A stretch of 64,000 bases of DNA from Roseiarcus sp963813555. Its GTDB lineage: Bacteria > Pseudomonadota > Alphaproteobacteria > Rhizobiales > Beijerinckiaceae. Of this stretch, positions 19,401 through 31,715 are shown in pieces. The notes under the pieces are model-generated. The model made no database searches, had not been told where the DNA came from, and saw nothing but the letters and a program-made list of their open reading frames with translations. The translations under genes and the position numbers were made by a program. Position 1 is the stretch's first letter. The number at the start of each line of letters is the position of its first letter. Location of the stretch: positions 124,001 to 188,000 of the forward strand of contig CAWEZX010000011.1 of NCBI GenBank assembly GCA_963813555.1, given 5' to 3'.

Positions 19401-20027
19401 CAGGTTCAGCGTCGCCTGCTCACCCGAACCCATCGCGACTTTTCCTAGCGGGACCGAAACGACGCCCGAATTCGCAACCGTGCCGCCAAGGAGGCCGACG
19501 AAGCCACCAAAACCGGCCTGAATTGAACCGGCGTTCGAGACGCCCGCCGACGCGCCGTTGCCGGCAAAGTTGAGATTGCCCTTGTTGAAGTCATTGTCGG
19601 CGATGCCGAGCGTCGAGGCGACAAAGCCGCCACCGACCTGAACTGCGCCAGTCTTGGTGATCGCGATCCCATTTGGGTTGACGAGATAAACTTGGCCGTT
19701 GGCTTGCAACTTGCCTGCGATTGTCGAGGTCGTCGATCCGGTGACGCGGTTCAGAATCGCCGAGGAGGCGCTTGGCTGGTCGAAGGTGACGCCATTGGCC
19801 GGACCGATTGAAAAACTGCCCCAATTGACGATCGCGCGCGAAGACGTCTGATTGACCGTCATATTCGCGCCGGATTGGCCGATGGCCGCCGCGCCCGACA
19901 CGACAGCGCCACGGCTCGGCAGGATGTTCTGGGCTTGGGAGGGACCGAAAGTGAGCGCCATCGCCGTGACGAGAGGCGCCAAAGTGGCCAGACGGGCCGG
20001 CCGGAGTTGATTCCTGGGGAATGACAT
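16437..20027 (-). CDS. TpsA-type exoprotein with filamentous-haemagglutinin N-terminal domain and MBG-like repeats
   Basis: A 1196-residue secreted protein of a two-partner secretion system. A signal peptide ends at about SQA (residue 32). The TPS domain follows, with NWGSFSIG, QPSASSAILNRVTG and VYLVNPNGIAI, then Gly/Ala/Ser-rich beta-helix sequence to about residue 750. Around residues 830-1010 are MBG-like repeats (LTKTYGQDVTSL, ALTFSVADANSIFG). The C-terminal about 180 residues are different: helical, with two Cys (VACNEPP, RRCQNP) and no family I recognise. It lies 36 bases after the TpsB gene. It is likely an adhesin or matrix protein; no toxin domain is visible. Confidence 0.9.
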   Translation of the reverse strand: MSFPRNQLRPARLATLAPLVTAMALTFGPSQAQNILPSRGAVVSGAAAIGQSGANMTVNQTSSRAIVNWGSFSIGPANGVTFDQPSASSAILNRVTGSTTSTIAGKLQANGQVYLVNPNGIAITKTGAVQVGGGFVASTLGIADNDFNKGNLNFAGNGASAGVSNAGSIQAGFGGFVGLLGGTVANSGVVSVPLGKVAMGSGEQATLNLTGDNFLQVAVPTNTKTADGKALVDVSGKVRAAGGSVMLKAATVAQAIRNAVNVPGELSVSSARASGGSIILGGGPGGDVSVTGRLRAAGRTAGGTIALGGHNLALRRAKLVASSAKGRGGSVTATGTNAVSLASSLVDASGATGGGAIRIGGDFHGASDIPSAQTTTINSASTLNASASASGDGGTVAVWSDATTNFAGRITANGGPNGGDGGSAEVSANPTTRGVLDFTGSADLTAPKGATGTLLLDPYDITIEAIGPVGPPFETPCPPSCFSGGVYTPGATSVISTATIDGLLGTTNVMVSTGLAGSPGTDAGNITVSGPVTWTLANSLTLEAANRISIANSINASGVGSSLTLTAGGDILEIQAPPVVGAVPPSGSIVAPTLSATSSAGRVVLTLFNAVGSVSGSAPGGFSLFNSGALDVGAAGITSAAGSIALETITGSITQTGPVRGNALFAHAGTDGMGDVILNNPGNAIGTLAGAAPGSFEFANTAGAGLSVGTVNYFISSETISPGAATGSGVASGVFGTPGAEIQVSTAGNLDVNSPVQNFIPDGLIVLAATGNFINNVGPGAVVDPWLIYSASPTGDVFNGLDSGNTAVWNTTLGESVTAPGNRYVFAFRPTITVTSGDLTKTYGQDVTSLVAADFTISGLQPGVAGAFEPDTAAAVFSGTPSVTSLGSPARASVAGSPYPITVAPGSFAASDRYALVLDSSGRLTIDALALTFSVADANSIFGTTPILGAATLFGVLPGDTVDPTVGAFRNSQEIPLNPLTPVGQYLQLVTALSNPNYVIATSGNAPGTLTVTPVTAVFRPFDPGFLPKLTKINNPAASEYDVGGYEQVLPHFTVACNEPPSLPDPNGFSDPDQALRAISQSMENYFRRCQNPTRTTIADALDAYAAKLQVLAPRLPPALRNIPAIVAQGAQRVRAARSRTEAVAVLRQTVAAVHKEIALVLSDDPQTRGREVRDGDVIAGALGDANVALVNSGGL

Positions 20028-20063
20028 CTTCTAACCCCGTTCGAGTTTCGACAGCGCAGAACC

Positions 20064-21815
20064 TCAGAACTTCACCGCGAAGGCCACATTGCCGCGATAG
20101 ACCTGTCCCTCGCCGGCGACGTTCGAAAAACCGCGAGCGAGTTCGATGCTGAATGTCGCCCCGAGCGGCAAGATTGTCGTCGCCGCGTCCCCGCCAACGC
20201 GCAGGCCGACGCCAAACGATTCGGCGCTGATGTGCCCCGGCTCCACGGCTGTCGGCTCGTCGATCCAACCTTGCGAAGCGGCCCCGAAGATGTATGGCGC
20301 GACCGTCGCTCGGCCCTGCGTCCAGGCGAACGGGTACGCGCGCTGGATTTCGCCGCGCAGCGTCGCTCCTTCGTCGACGCTGAAGGTGCCGAGCGGATAG
20401 GCGGAGGCGGCCTGAGAACCATCGAGCGAAAACTGCTCCGCGATGAACAGCGGATGGCCGAAGCTCGTCTGCGCCTGACCGATCAGATCACCCTGAAAAT
20501 CGTATGGCAGGGGCTGGGTCCAGGTCGCGTCGAGCCCGAGCTTGCTGAAGGTCGGGAACGACCCCTGCTGCGAGAGCGGGACGCCGGTCAAGACGGCCTG
20601 CGTCTCGCCGCGGCCACCGAGTCCCTGAGAGAAGACGAGGGTTCCTGCGAGCAGGCCATAGGGCAGCCGGAGATGATCCTCGAGCTGAAGCCGCGCGACA
20701 TTGTATTGGTCGTCGTAGATGTCGGTATCGAACCCGATCGGCGAGAGATGTTCCTGGGCCCACTCGTAGGTCGCCTGGAACGTGAGCGCCTGGGCGCGGG
20801 TTAGGATCAGCGGATAGCTCGCGCGCAAATCGAAGCGCTGATAGTAGCCGACGTCCGGCGGCGCCCCCGGAACAGGTACAGGCCTGGTCACCGAGTTGGT
20901 GTATTCCGGGTTGATCTTGAATCCGTCGACGCCGATCGGCAGCACGGCCCCCACGCCGAGGAGCTGCATCGGCGTCGTCGCGTCGAAAACCTTGCCGAGG
21001 TCGTAGCCGGTGGAGGCGGCGCCATAAAGCTGCTCGCCGTAGCCGAACGGGCTGTTCACCGCCACGGCTCCGTTCAGCTCCCAATTTCCGAGCGACCTCG
21101 GCAGCCGGTTGTCGACGCCCACGGTACCCTCAACCGCGTTCCAGGTCGCCTCCAGAACCAGCAGCGTTCCTCCGGGGGCCGTTCCGCGCGTGATTGTCGA
21201 ACTGAGGCCAAGACCCGGAACGTCTGACGCCAGGATCAGCCTGCGTTCGATCTCGCCGAGCGTTACGTGGCGCTTGCCTATAAGCGAGGCCAGCCGAGCC
21301 TGAACGAGCGCGCGCTGCCTTTCGGGAATGCCTTTCACATCGACGCTTTCGACAAACCCATCGATCACGACGAGGCGAAGCGTTCCGCCGTTTTGCAGCT
21401 TCTGCGGCGGCACCGCGACGCGAACCAGCACATATCCGCGCGCGGCGTAGGCCTGTTCGATTGCGTTGGCGGCGGCGAAGATCTCGGCGACGGTCACCCG
21501 CCTGCCTCTGAGTTTCGCGGCAATGGCCCCGGTCTCTGCCTCGAGTTCGGGAAAGCCGCCTTCAACCGTCACATTTGAGACGGCGACGGAGAGGTTCGAA
21601 GCGTTTGGAGGCGGGGTGAGTCCCGCTGGACTGGTTATAGTGATCGCCCCCGACGGACCGGCCGGCGGCGCCAACGTGCTCGGCGTCACGCGTGACGGCG
21701 CGACGAGCTGCGCCTTTGCGAAGCCTGGAGCCACCAAAAGAGCAACAATCGCCAGGGCAATCGCTCGCCGCCTCTTCAGAAGCCGACGCCGCGCGCTCCC
21801 GTTCCTAAGGCCCAA
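20064..21815 (-). CDS. TpsB-type outer-membrane transporter (ShlB/FhaC/HecB family)
   Basis: Outer-membrane beta-barrel that exports its TpsA partner. The 583 residues comprise a signal peptide (ALAIVALLVAPGFAKAQ), a Pro-rich linker and a POTRA domain (ANAIEQAYAARGYVLVRVAVP). A second region (LASLIGKRHVTLGEIERRLI) and a 16-strand barrel end in Phe (GNVAFAVKF), as in Omp85-superfamily proteins. LRGEIQRAYPF is the likely counterpart of the loop-6 VRGY motif. No ATG fits; TTG at 21815 is the best start, since a stop lies in frame a short way upstream. It is the first gene of the tpsB-tpsA-caspase set. Confidence 0.9.
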   Translation of the reverse strand: MGLRNGSARRRLLKRRRAIALAIVALLVAPGFAKAQLVAPSRVTPSTLAPPAGPSGAITITSPAGLTPPPNASNLSVAVSNVTVEGGFPELEAETGAIAAKLRGRRVTVAEIFAAANAIEQAYAARGYVLVRVAVPPQKLQNGGTLRLVVIDGFVESVDVKGIPERQRALVQARLASLIGKRHVTLGEIERRLILASDVPGLGLSSTITRGTAPGGTLLVLEATWNAVEGTVGVDNRLPRSLGNWELNGAVAVNSPFGYGEQLYGAASTGYDLGKVFDATTPMQLLGVGAVLPIGVDGFKINPEYTNSVTRPVPVPGAPPDVGYYQRFDLRASYPLILTRAQALTFQATYEWAQEHLSPIGFDTDIYDDQYNVARLQLEDHLRLPYGLLAGTLVFSQGLGGRGETQAVLTGVPLSQQGSFPTFSKLGLDATWTQPLPYDFQGDLIGQAQTSFGHPLFIAEQFSLDGSQAASAYPLGTFSVDEGATLRGEIQRAYPFAWTQGRATVAPYIFGAASQGWIDEPTAVEPGHISAESFGVGLRVGGDAATTILPLGATFSIELARGFSNVAGEGQVYRGNVAFAVKF

Positions 21816-21839
21816 GCTGCCGCCCCGCCGCTGCTGCCC

Positions 21840-21861
21840 GTGATCACGCTTCCGTGATCAC
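21840..21861. promoter_or_regulatory. Perfect inverted repeat upstream of tpsB, candidate operator
   Basis: Arms GTGATCACG and CGTGATCAC are separated by four bases. Each arm itself contains the palindrome GTGATCAC. It lies 25 bases upstream of the tpsB start, where a dimeric regulator or a 5'-UTR hairpin could act. The regulator is unknown. Confidence 0.55.
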
Positions 21862-22036
21862 AAATTCCCCAGCGGTCAAAGAAAGGCAACTGTTTTGTTG
21901 TGAACCGGGGCGGGGATTTGGTCGGCGGGCGTCGAAATGCTGCTTCTGTGGCGCCAAGGTTACACTTTGCCCCGTGAATTTTTTGGCTGAAGGTCTCAGG
22001 CGGAATTGGAGCCTCACCTGAGCTCAACACGAGGAA

Positions 22037-22861
22037 TCAGAATGTCGCGCTCGCCGGATCGGGCCCCATTCGGCCGCTAGGCGAATCAAGCGCCTCGATG
22101 CGCCGCATGTCGTCGCCATCGAGCTGGAAGTCGAGCGCGCCGATGTTCTCCTTGAGGCGCTCGGACCGAACCGTCTTGGGGATGGCGATCAGGCCACTGT
22201 CGAGATGCCAGCGAATGACGACCTGCGCCGGCGTTTTCCGATGCTTGGCGGCAATGTCGACAAGCGCAGACTCGCTCATCAACCCGCCTCGACCGAGTGG
22301 GCTCCACGATTCTGTTCTGATGCCGCGTGCGTCGTGGAAGGCGCGCAGGGCCTTTTGTTGAAACCGCGGGTGAAGCTCGATCTGATTCACCGCGGGCGTG
22401 ACGCCCGTGTCGCCGATCACCCGTTCCAGGTGATCGCGATTGAAATTCGAGACGCCGATCGAACGGATCCGTCTATCCTTTTGCAGACGGACGAGCGCCT
22501 TCCAGCTTTCGACATAGCGGTCGACCCGCGGGCGCGGCCAATGGATCAAGTACAGATCGAGCGTGTCGCGGCGCAACTTCCTCGCGCTGTCGTCAAAAGC
22601 GCGCAGCGCTTCGTCGAAGCCGTGATCCGAGTTGCCGAGCTTCGTGGTCACGAAGACATCAGTCCGACCAATCAAGGCCTGGCCGACGCCCTCCTCGTTT
22701 CGATACATCGACGCCGTGTCGACCAGGCGATAACCCTCCTCGACCGCCATCTTGACGACCCGCTCCGTCGTGTCTGGCGGCGTCTGGAAGACCCCCAGCC
22801 CAAACTGCGGCATGATTGCGCCGTCGTTGAGGGGCACGGTCGGTTGGATCTGACTGGTCAT
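22037..22861 (-). CDS. Aldo/keto reductase (2,5-diketo-D-gluconate reductase type)
   Basis: Cytoplasmic NADPH-dependent oxidoreductase, 274 residues from the ATG at 22861 (MTSQIQPTVPLND). Longer upstream frames add an atypical Arg/Ala-rich leader, so I rejected them. The catalytic tetrad is visible as DTASMYRNE (Asp and Tyr), TKLGN (Lys) and LYLIHWP (His). The NADP-binding region is AIPKTVRSERLKENI. The family reduces small aldehydes and keto-sugars; the exact substrate is not shown. It is divergent from lhr with about 190 bases between the starts. Confidence 0.92.
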   Translation of the reverse strand: MTSQIQPTVPLNDGAIMPQFGLGVFQTPPDTTERVVKMAVEEGYRLVDTASMYRNEEGVGQALIGRTDVFVTTKLGNSDHGFDEALRAFDDSARKLRRDTLDLYLIHWPRPRVDRYVESWKALVRLQKDRRIRSIGVSNFNRDHLERVIGDTGVTPAVNQIELHPRFQQKALRAFHDARGIRTESWSPLGRGGLMSESALVDIAAKHRKTPAQVVIRWHLDSGLIAIPKTVRSERLKENIGALDFQLDGDDMRRIEALDSPSGRMGPDPASATF

Positions 22862-23048
22862 CGGCGCCGTTCCCGGGTTGGCGGAGCGCGCAACCCTTGG
22901 CGCAAATCCCCGCATTGGGCAAGCGAGCAAGCTGGAACGCCCAAGCCTCAAGCGCGAGCCGTGGGGGCCAGGGTGACCAAACCGCGACGCGGCGCCATAT
23001 ATAAGCGCTTGGGCGCAATGTCTCGACGCCCGTGGGGAGCCCAGCAGC

Positions 23049-27461
<4,413 letters not shown>

Positions 27462-27623
27462 GTCCGGCTGTTAGACTGCCGTAGCCGCATGCCCGTTGGC
27501 GGTAGACTAACGCAGATGGAGTTTGGGTCGAGCGGCCAGTTGCAGCCGCGACGGCGCGGCGAACATTGGCGTCGACGAATCCGTTTCGACGCAATTGCAA
27601 TCTGCGCCGGCCGTGTGAGAGCC

Positions 27624-27631
27624 GGCAGTTT
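27624..27631. repeat. Target-site duplication, left copy
   Basis: GGCAGTTT lies immediately outside the left end of the IS1595 element and is repeated exactly at 28736-28743. Confidence 0.9.
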
Positions 27632-28735
27632 GGCTCTTATAGCGTTAGTTGTTGGTATGGGCCGATTCCGATGGCGCTCTTGATCCAGTTTTGTGGCGTG
27701 ATTTGTCGATCCCAGGCTTCGAGGGCGCGCCGCCAGCCGAGATAATTTGGCAGGTTCTTGGTGGCGACGCCGTTGAAGCGATTGAGCCATTGCTTGAGAC
27801 GGCTGTGGTAGGCGTTGACGTTGTTGATATGCAGGTGGGGCGCCGCGGGGACAGGCTTTCCCGGGGAAGGAACGGCGTGAAAGGGGATGTTGGCCTGGCG
27901 GGCGAAGGAGGCCAGCGGTTTGCCGCCATCGCCGATCAAGTGATTTGCGGACGTAACGACACCGGTCAGGACGGCGGCGATCGAAGCGCTGTCGTCGTTT
28001 GGCAGAACGGCGTCGAAAGTTGCGCCCTTTCGGTCGCGGGCGACGAGCACGGGAATGTTGTCCTGATAGGGGCCCGGATGACGGGCCGTTCCGCCGCGTT
28101 TGCGAGCCTTGCGAGGCAGATCGGACCACCGCCCCTTGAAAGATTTAAGGATGAAGGTTTCATCCGCTTCGACGATTCCGCTCAGCTTTTGCGGCTTGTC
28201 CGCGGCGGGAGCGCCCAAAAACCGGTGACGCCAGCGGAAAGCCGTCGTCGGATGCACGCCGCAAAGCGCGGCCGTCTTCACCAGGCTTTTGCCTTCGATC
28301 ATCGCCTGCGCGTGATCGAGCCAACGCTCTTTCTTGCGCAGATGCGCCATTGGGCTTTTGCTCAGGGCGTTGAAGGTGCGTCCGCAAGCCTTGCAGCGGA
28401 ACCGCGCCAGTCCGCGCGAGCGTCCCCAGGCCACGATTTCGCGACCCGCGCAATGCGGACACCCTCGACTTTCCACCCGCTCATGGCCTGTTACGCCCAA
28501 CGCGTCCGGCCGACGGCGAGCCTTCAAGGCCTTGTTCTTCGCGGCCGCCGTCAGCATCGCAGTTTTCCGACCCACCCCCTCCGCCGTCGTCAGAGCCGCG
28601 AGCGCCGCCCGCCGCTGATCCTCGTTCAATCGAACGATCCCCGACAGCCAAGTCGAAAACTCCTCACCCTTCATCGAACAATCTCCAACCCCACCCCCAC
28701 CATAACCCAAATCAACAACTAACGCTATAAGAGCC
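27632..28735. mobile_element. Complete IS1595-family insertion sequence
   Basis: A 1104-base element bounded by perfect 23-base inverted repeats at 27632-27654 and 28713-28735 (outer end GGCTCTTATAG). It is flanked by the 8-base direct repeat GGCAGTTT, the duplication size known for this family. It holds one transposase gene. The intact ends and duplication indicate a recent insertion. It landed in non-coding DNA after lhr and does not interrupt a recognisable gene. Confidence 0.95.
27637..28674 (-). CDS. IS1595 (ISXO2-like) transposase
   Basis: A 345-residue DDE transposase from the ATG at 28674 (MKGEEFSTWL). Longer upstream starts would cross the inverted repeat, so they were rejected. The N-terminal zinc ribbon shows CPHC and CKACGRTFNAL. 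A helix-turn-helix-like region follows (MIEGKSLVKTAALCGVHPTTAF). The ISXO2 catalytic core has IVEADETF and LIGDGGKPLASFARQ. The C-terminal part, HINNVNAYHSRLKQWLNRFNGVATK, is typical. The stop lies inside the left inverted repeat. No frameshift is visible, so it is probably functional. Confidence 0.95.
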   Translation of the reverse strand: MKGEEFSTWLSGIVRLNEDQRRAALAALTTAEGVGRKTAMLTAAAKNKALKARRRPDALGVTGHERVESRGCPHCAGREIVAWGRSRGLARFRCKACGRTFNALSKSPMAHLRKKERWLDHAQAMIEGKSLVKTAALCGVHPTTAFRWRHRFLGAPAADKPQKLSGIVEADETFILKSFKGRWSDLPRKARKRGGTARHPGPYQDNIPVLVARDRKGATFDAVLPNDDSASIAAVLTGVVTSANHLIGDGGKPLASFARQANIPFHAVPSPGKPVPAAPHLHINNVNAYHSRLKQWLNRFNGVATKNLPNYLGWRRALEAWDRQITPQNWIKSAIGIGPYQQLTL

Positions 28736-28743
28736 GGCAGTTT
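28736..28743. repeat. Target-site duplication, right copy
   Basis: GGCAGTTT, identical to 27624-27631, lies directly outside the right inverted repeat of the IS1595 element. Confidence 0.9.
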
Positions 28744-29250
28744 TATTGACATAATCAAAAATCTGGACTAAGATTTCCTATTATCTGAATCAAACCCGCG
28801 CCTCGGCAGGGGACGCGCCCATGGAGGAAAAGTGAAGTTTGAATCGCTCCGAGACGTTTCGCATACAACCTGAGACGCGAGTCGAGACGGAGCCAGTTTT
28901 CTTTATTTTTTCGGCGGTAACTCATTGAAAAGTCCCGATTCGGACGAAGAAATCCAAATAAATCCAAGCCATTTTGCTTGGATTCATTTGGATTTATTTG
29001 GAAGGAGCTCGCGCGGCGGTTGAATCAATGGGCCTCGCGGGACGCTTGCCAGGGTGGGGGCGCTCCGGACCTCATGAATTGGCTTTTCGGTGCGGTCATC
29101 CCTCATTCAGAGACGTCCGCCGGCTCCAGAATTGACCCCGCGCGTCCGGTTTGCTAGCGAGGGCCCTGATAGCGAAGCGTCACACGGTTCGGCATACGCC
29201 AGCTGGAATACGCCTGAATGGCGGCAACGATAATAAGGGGGCTTCCGGTG
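28744..29250. other. Intergenic, AT-rich at first, with a large hairpin
   Basis: About 500 bases between the IS1595 element and the lipoprotein gene. The first 250 bases are clearly more AT-rich than the surroundings. A promoter-like TTGACA at 28746-28751 is followed about 17 bases later by TAAGAT. No protein is recognisable. The hairpin at 28953-28992 is listed separately. Confidence 0.45.
28953..28992. repeat. 17-base inverted repeat, AT-rich hairpin
   Basis: The left arm 28953-28969 and right arm 28976-28992 pair with one mismatch around a six-base loop (CATTTT). The sequence also contains short direct repeats of the type GGATTYATTTGG that run to 29002. It stands out in a GC-rich genome. 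It could be a terminator, a small RNA or a protein-binding array. Confidence 0.6.
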
Positions 29251-29712
29251 ATGATCGCACGTCGCGGTGGAGCGCTGGCGCTGGTTGGCCTACTTTCCGC
29301 CTTTGTCGCCGGTTGCGGGGAAACCCCGCCCCCTACGCCCGCAATCGTCGCTCCGACGATCAGCTCGGACCAACTCGTCGGCAAGTGGGGTTTCGCCGCC
29401 TACCATAAGGACGAGGATCGCGCCCGCACCATCAAAGAAGCGGCGGCGCAGTGCAACAGGCCTTACGTCATCAACAAAGGCCCAACGGGCGGATTGATGA
29501 TGAACTTGGCCGACCAAAAGGAACTGTCGGAACTGGTCCTGAAAGGCGGACCAAACGGTCAGACTTATCTGGGTCCGCCTGGCCCCGCCGCTGGCGCCGA
29601 CGACCGCATCGTCTCCAACGTCGATGCGAACTCGTTCACGACAATTTGGGTCGATCCCGACAACGCCAGTCGCTATGGCACATCGGTGTACGTGCGGTGC
29701 GGAAAGCGCTAG
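29251..29712 (+). CDS. Small lipoprotein, function unknown
   Basis: A 153-residue protein with a lipoprotein signal peptide: positive start MIARR, hydrophobic core and lipobox VAGC with the acylated Cys at residue 22. A Pro-rich linker and a compact domain follow, beginning SSDQLVGKWGFAAYHKDED. I chose the ATG at 29251 because AAGGGGG precedes it; a start 11 codons upstream is possible. The mature part has the look of small periplasmic proteins with a WG(F/L)A(S/A)Y motif, but I do not recognise a function. It precedes the L,D-transpeptidase by about 55 bases and may share its transcript. Confidence 0.75.
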   Translation: MIARRGGALALVGLLSAFVAGCGETPPPTPAIVAPTISSDQLVGKWGFAAYHKDEDRARTIKEAAAQCNRPYVINKGPTGGLMMNLADQKELSELVLKGGPNGQTYLGPPGPAAGADDRIVSNVDANSFTTIWVDPDNASRYGTSVYVRCGKR

Positions 29713-29767
29713 TCAGCGATCCACGCCCACGCAGGAATTTAACCACCGTTTTAATCACGGAGCAGGC

Positions 29768-30382
29768 ATGAGAGTTCGAGCGAGACTGTTGTTGCGGGTT
29801 GCGTTGGGCGCGGCGCTCGCGGTTCTCGCGGGCGCGGGAGCCGGAGCGCAGACCCCGGGCCAGGACGAGATGAATGTCGTCGACCAGCCCGGCTACCAGC
29901 CGCCTCCCGATGAAGAGCAGCTTACCGGCGCCTACGAGAAGCAGGAGGTGTTCTTCCGCACCACCGAACGCCCCGGCACCATCATCATCGATACGAAGTC
30001 GCGGTTCTTATATCTGCTGCAACCTGACAATCGGGCGCTGCGCTATGGCATCGGCGTTGGCCGCGACGGCTTCACGTGGTCCGGCCTGCAGAAGATCTCG
30101 CGCAAGCAAGAATGGCCGGATTGGCGCCCGCCGCCGGAAATGATCGAGCGCCAGCCCTACCTGCCGCGCTTCATGGCCGGGGGTCCCGGCAATCCGCTCG
30201 GCGCGCGCGCGATGTATCTCGGCGCGACTGTCTATCGCATCCACGGCACCAACCAGCCCCAGACGATCGGACATGCGGTGTCATCCGGCTGCTTCCGCCT
30301 GGTGAATGATGACGTGATCGACCTCTATGGCCGCGTGCCGGTCGGCACCAAGGTGATCATCAAGCAGGCGGTCGCTCTTTAG
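29768..30382 (+). CDS. L,D-transpeptidase (YkuD/ErfK family)
   Basis: Periplasmic cell-wall enzyme of 204 residues that forms 3-3 crosslinks in peptidoglycan or attaches proteins to it. It has a signal peptide (LLLRVALGAALAVLAGAGAGAQ). The YkuD domain begins at about residue 70 (TIIIDTKSRFLYLL). The active-site block is YRIHGTNQPQTIG, then SSGCFRLVNDDVIDLY with catalytic Cys. The ATG at 29768 is preceded by GGAGC and directly starts the signal peptide; a longer frame exists but adds unrelated residues. Neighbours are a lipoprotein before it and an amino-acid binding protein after it. Confidence 0.93.
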   Translation: MRVRARLLLRVALGAALAVLAGAGAGAQTPGQDEMNVVDQPGYQPPPDEEQLTGAYEKQEVFFRTTERPGTIIIDTKSRFLYLLQPDNRALRYGIGVGRDGFTWSGLQKISRKQEWPDWRPPPEMIERQPYLPRFMAGGPGNPLGARAMYLGATVYRIHGTNQPQTIGHAVSSGCFRLVNDDVIDLYGRVPVGTKVIIKQAVAL

Positions 30383-30422
30383 GATCCGCTGCGGCCCACA
30401 AAAACGGAAGCGAGACTTGGTC

Positions 30423-31439
30423 ATGCGCAAGATGATCTCGGTTGTCCTCGGCCTCGCGGCCGCGCTGATGTTCAGCGCCGCCGCTCAATCCCAGACCCTC
30501 AAGACTGTGCAAGATCGCGGCTCGCTCATCTGTGGCGTCAACCCGGGCCTGGAGGGCTTTGCGAGCAAGGATGACAAAGGTCAGTGGTCGGGCTTCGACG
30601 TCGATTTCTGCCGGGCAGTCGCGGCGGCGATCTTCAATGACCCGTCAAAGGTGCAGTTCGTGCCGCTGTCGGCCGAGCAGCGATTCGACGCCCTGAAGAA
30701 CAAGCAGATCGACGTGCTGGCCCGCAATTCGACCTGGACGATGGGCCGCGAAGGCGACAATGGCGTCGTGTTCACGAGCGTGACGTATTACGACGGTCAG
30801 GCGTTCCTTGTCCCGAAAAGCCGCAACTTCCAATCGGCGCTCGAACTCGATGGCAGCAAGGTCTGCGTGCAGCCCGGCACGACGACCGAGCCTAATTTCA
30901 TCGACTTTTTCGAAACCAACCACATGAAATACGAAACCGTCCATGAGGCGAGCGCCGATGATATGATCGCCGCCTACCAGGCTGGACAATGCAACGTGCT
31001 GACCACCGACGCGTCGGGCTTGTTCGCCATGCGTCTACGGCTGGCGAAACCGGGCGACAGCATGATCCTGCCCGACATCATTTCGAAGGAGCCGCTTGGC
31101 CCGGCGGTCAGGCAGGACGACATGCAATGGTTCAATATCGTCAAGTGGGTCAACTTCGCCATGATCAATGCCGAGGAGCTCGGCGTGAGCTCGAAAACGA
31201 TCGATGACGCGCTGAAGTCGCAAAAGCCTGCGGTCAAGCGCCTGGTCGGGACGGAGGGGGATTTCGGCAAACCATTCGGCCTCACCCAGGACTGGGCTGT
31301 CCGCATCATCCGGGGGGTCGGCAATTACGCCGAAGTGTTCGACCGTAACGTCGGGAGCAGTTCGAAGCTCGGGATTCCACGCGGATTGAACGAGCTCTGG
31401 AATAACGGCGGCATTCAATACGCCCCGCCGATCCGGTAG
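30423..31439 (+). CDS. Periplasmic amino-acid ABC transporter binding protein (AapJ type)
   Basis: A 338-residue solute-binding protein of family 3, closest in appearance to AapJ, the general L-amino acid binding protein of rhizobia. It has a signal peptide (ISVVLGLAAALMFSAAAQSQ). The mature start TLKTVQDRGSLICGVNPGLEGFA is typical, as are WSGFDVDFCRAVAAAIF and CVQPGTTTEPNF. The C-terminus NNGGIQYAPPIR is also typical. I chose ATG 30423 over TTG 30417. The permease and ATPase genes (aapQMP) are absent on both sides, so it is an orphan that must share a transporter encoded elsewhere. Confidence 0.92.
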   Translation: MRKMISVVLGLAAALMFSAAAQSQTLKTVQDRGSLICGVNPGLEGFASKDDKGQWSGFDVDFCRAVAAAIFNDPSKVQFVPLSAEQRFDALKNKQIDVLARNSTWTMGREGDNGVVFTSVTYYDGQAFLVPKSRNFQSALELDGSKVCVQPGTTTEPNFIDFFETNHMKYETVHEASADDMIAAYQAGQCNVLTTDASGLFAMRLRLAKPGDSMILPDIISKEPLGPAVRQDDMQWFNIVKWVNFAMINAEELGVSSKTIDDALKSQKPAVKRLVGTEGDFGKPFGLTQDWAVRIIRGVGNYAEVFDRNVGSSSKLGIPRGLNELWNNGGIQYAPPIR

Positions 31440-31472
31440 CGCTACGCGATTGCAACAACAGCTTCCGGCGGC

Positions 31473-31715
31473 CTAGTCCGGTACGAATGTCCGGCCTTGA
31501 TAGTGCCCTGTCGGTTTCGTCTGCCCGGGTGTGTCGGAAGGTTTGGGTTTGTCGGGCGGCGGCGGCCTGGGAGCGGGTCTCGGCGTAGCGTAATCCTGCG
31601 CCGGCGGCGGGACGATGATCAGCGGGGGCGGCAAATATTGGCCGGAGGCGGGAAACGGCGCGCCAAACGCGATCAGCGTTAGCCCAGCTGCAAATCGGAA
31701 AGCGTTGGCCCTCAT
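31473..31715 (-). CDS. Small proline-rich secreted protein
   Basis: An 80-residue protein from the ATG at 31715. The signal peptide MRANAFRFAAGLTLIAFG... is cleaved near ASGQ. The rest is almost all Pro with Lys, Thr and Gln (YLPPPLIIVPPPAQ, PRPPPPDKPKPSDT). No fold is predicted from such a sequence; it could line the periplasm or bind the wall. A longer frame exists upstream but the signal peptide fixes the start. I do not recognise a family. Confidence 0.6.
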   Translation of the reverse strand: MRANAFRFAAGLTLIAFGAPFPASGQYLPPPLIIVPPPAQDYATPRPAPRPPPPDKPKPSDTPGQTKPTGHYQGRTFVPD

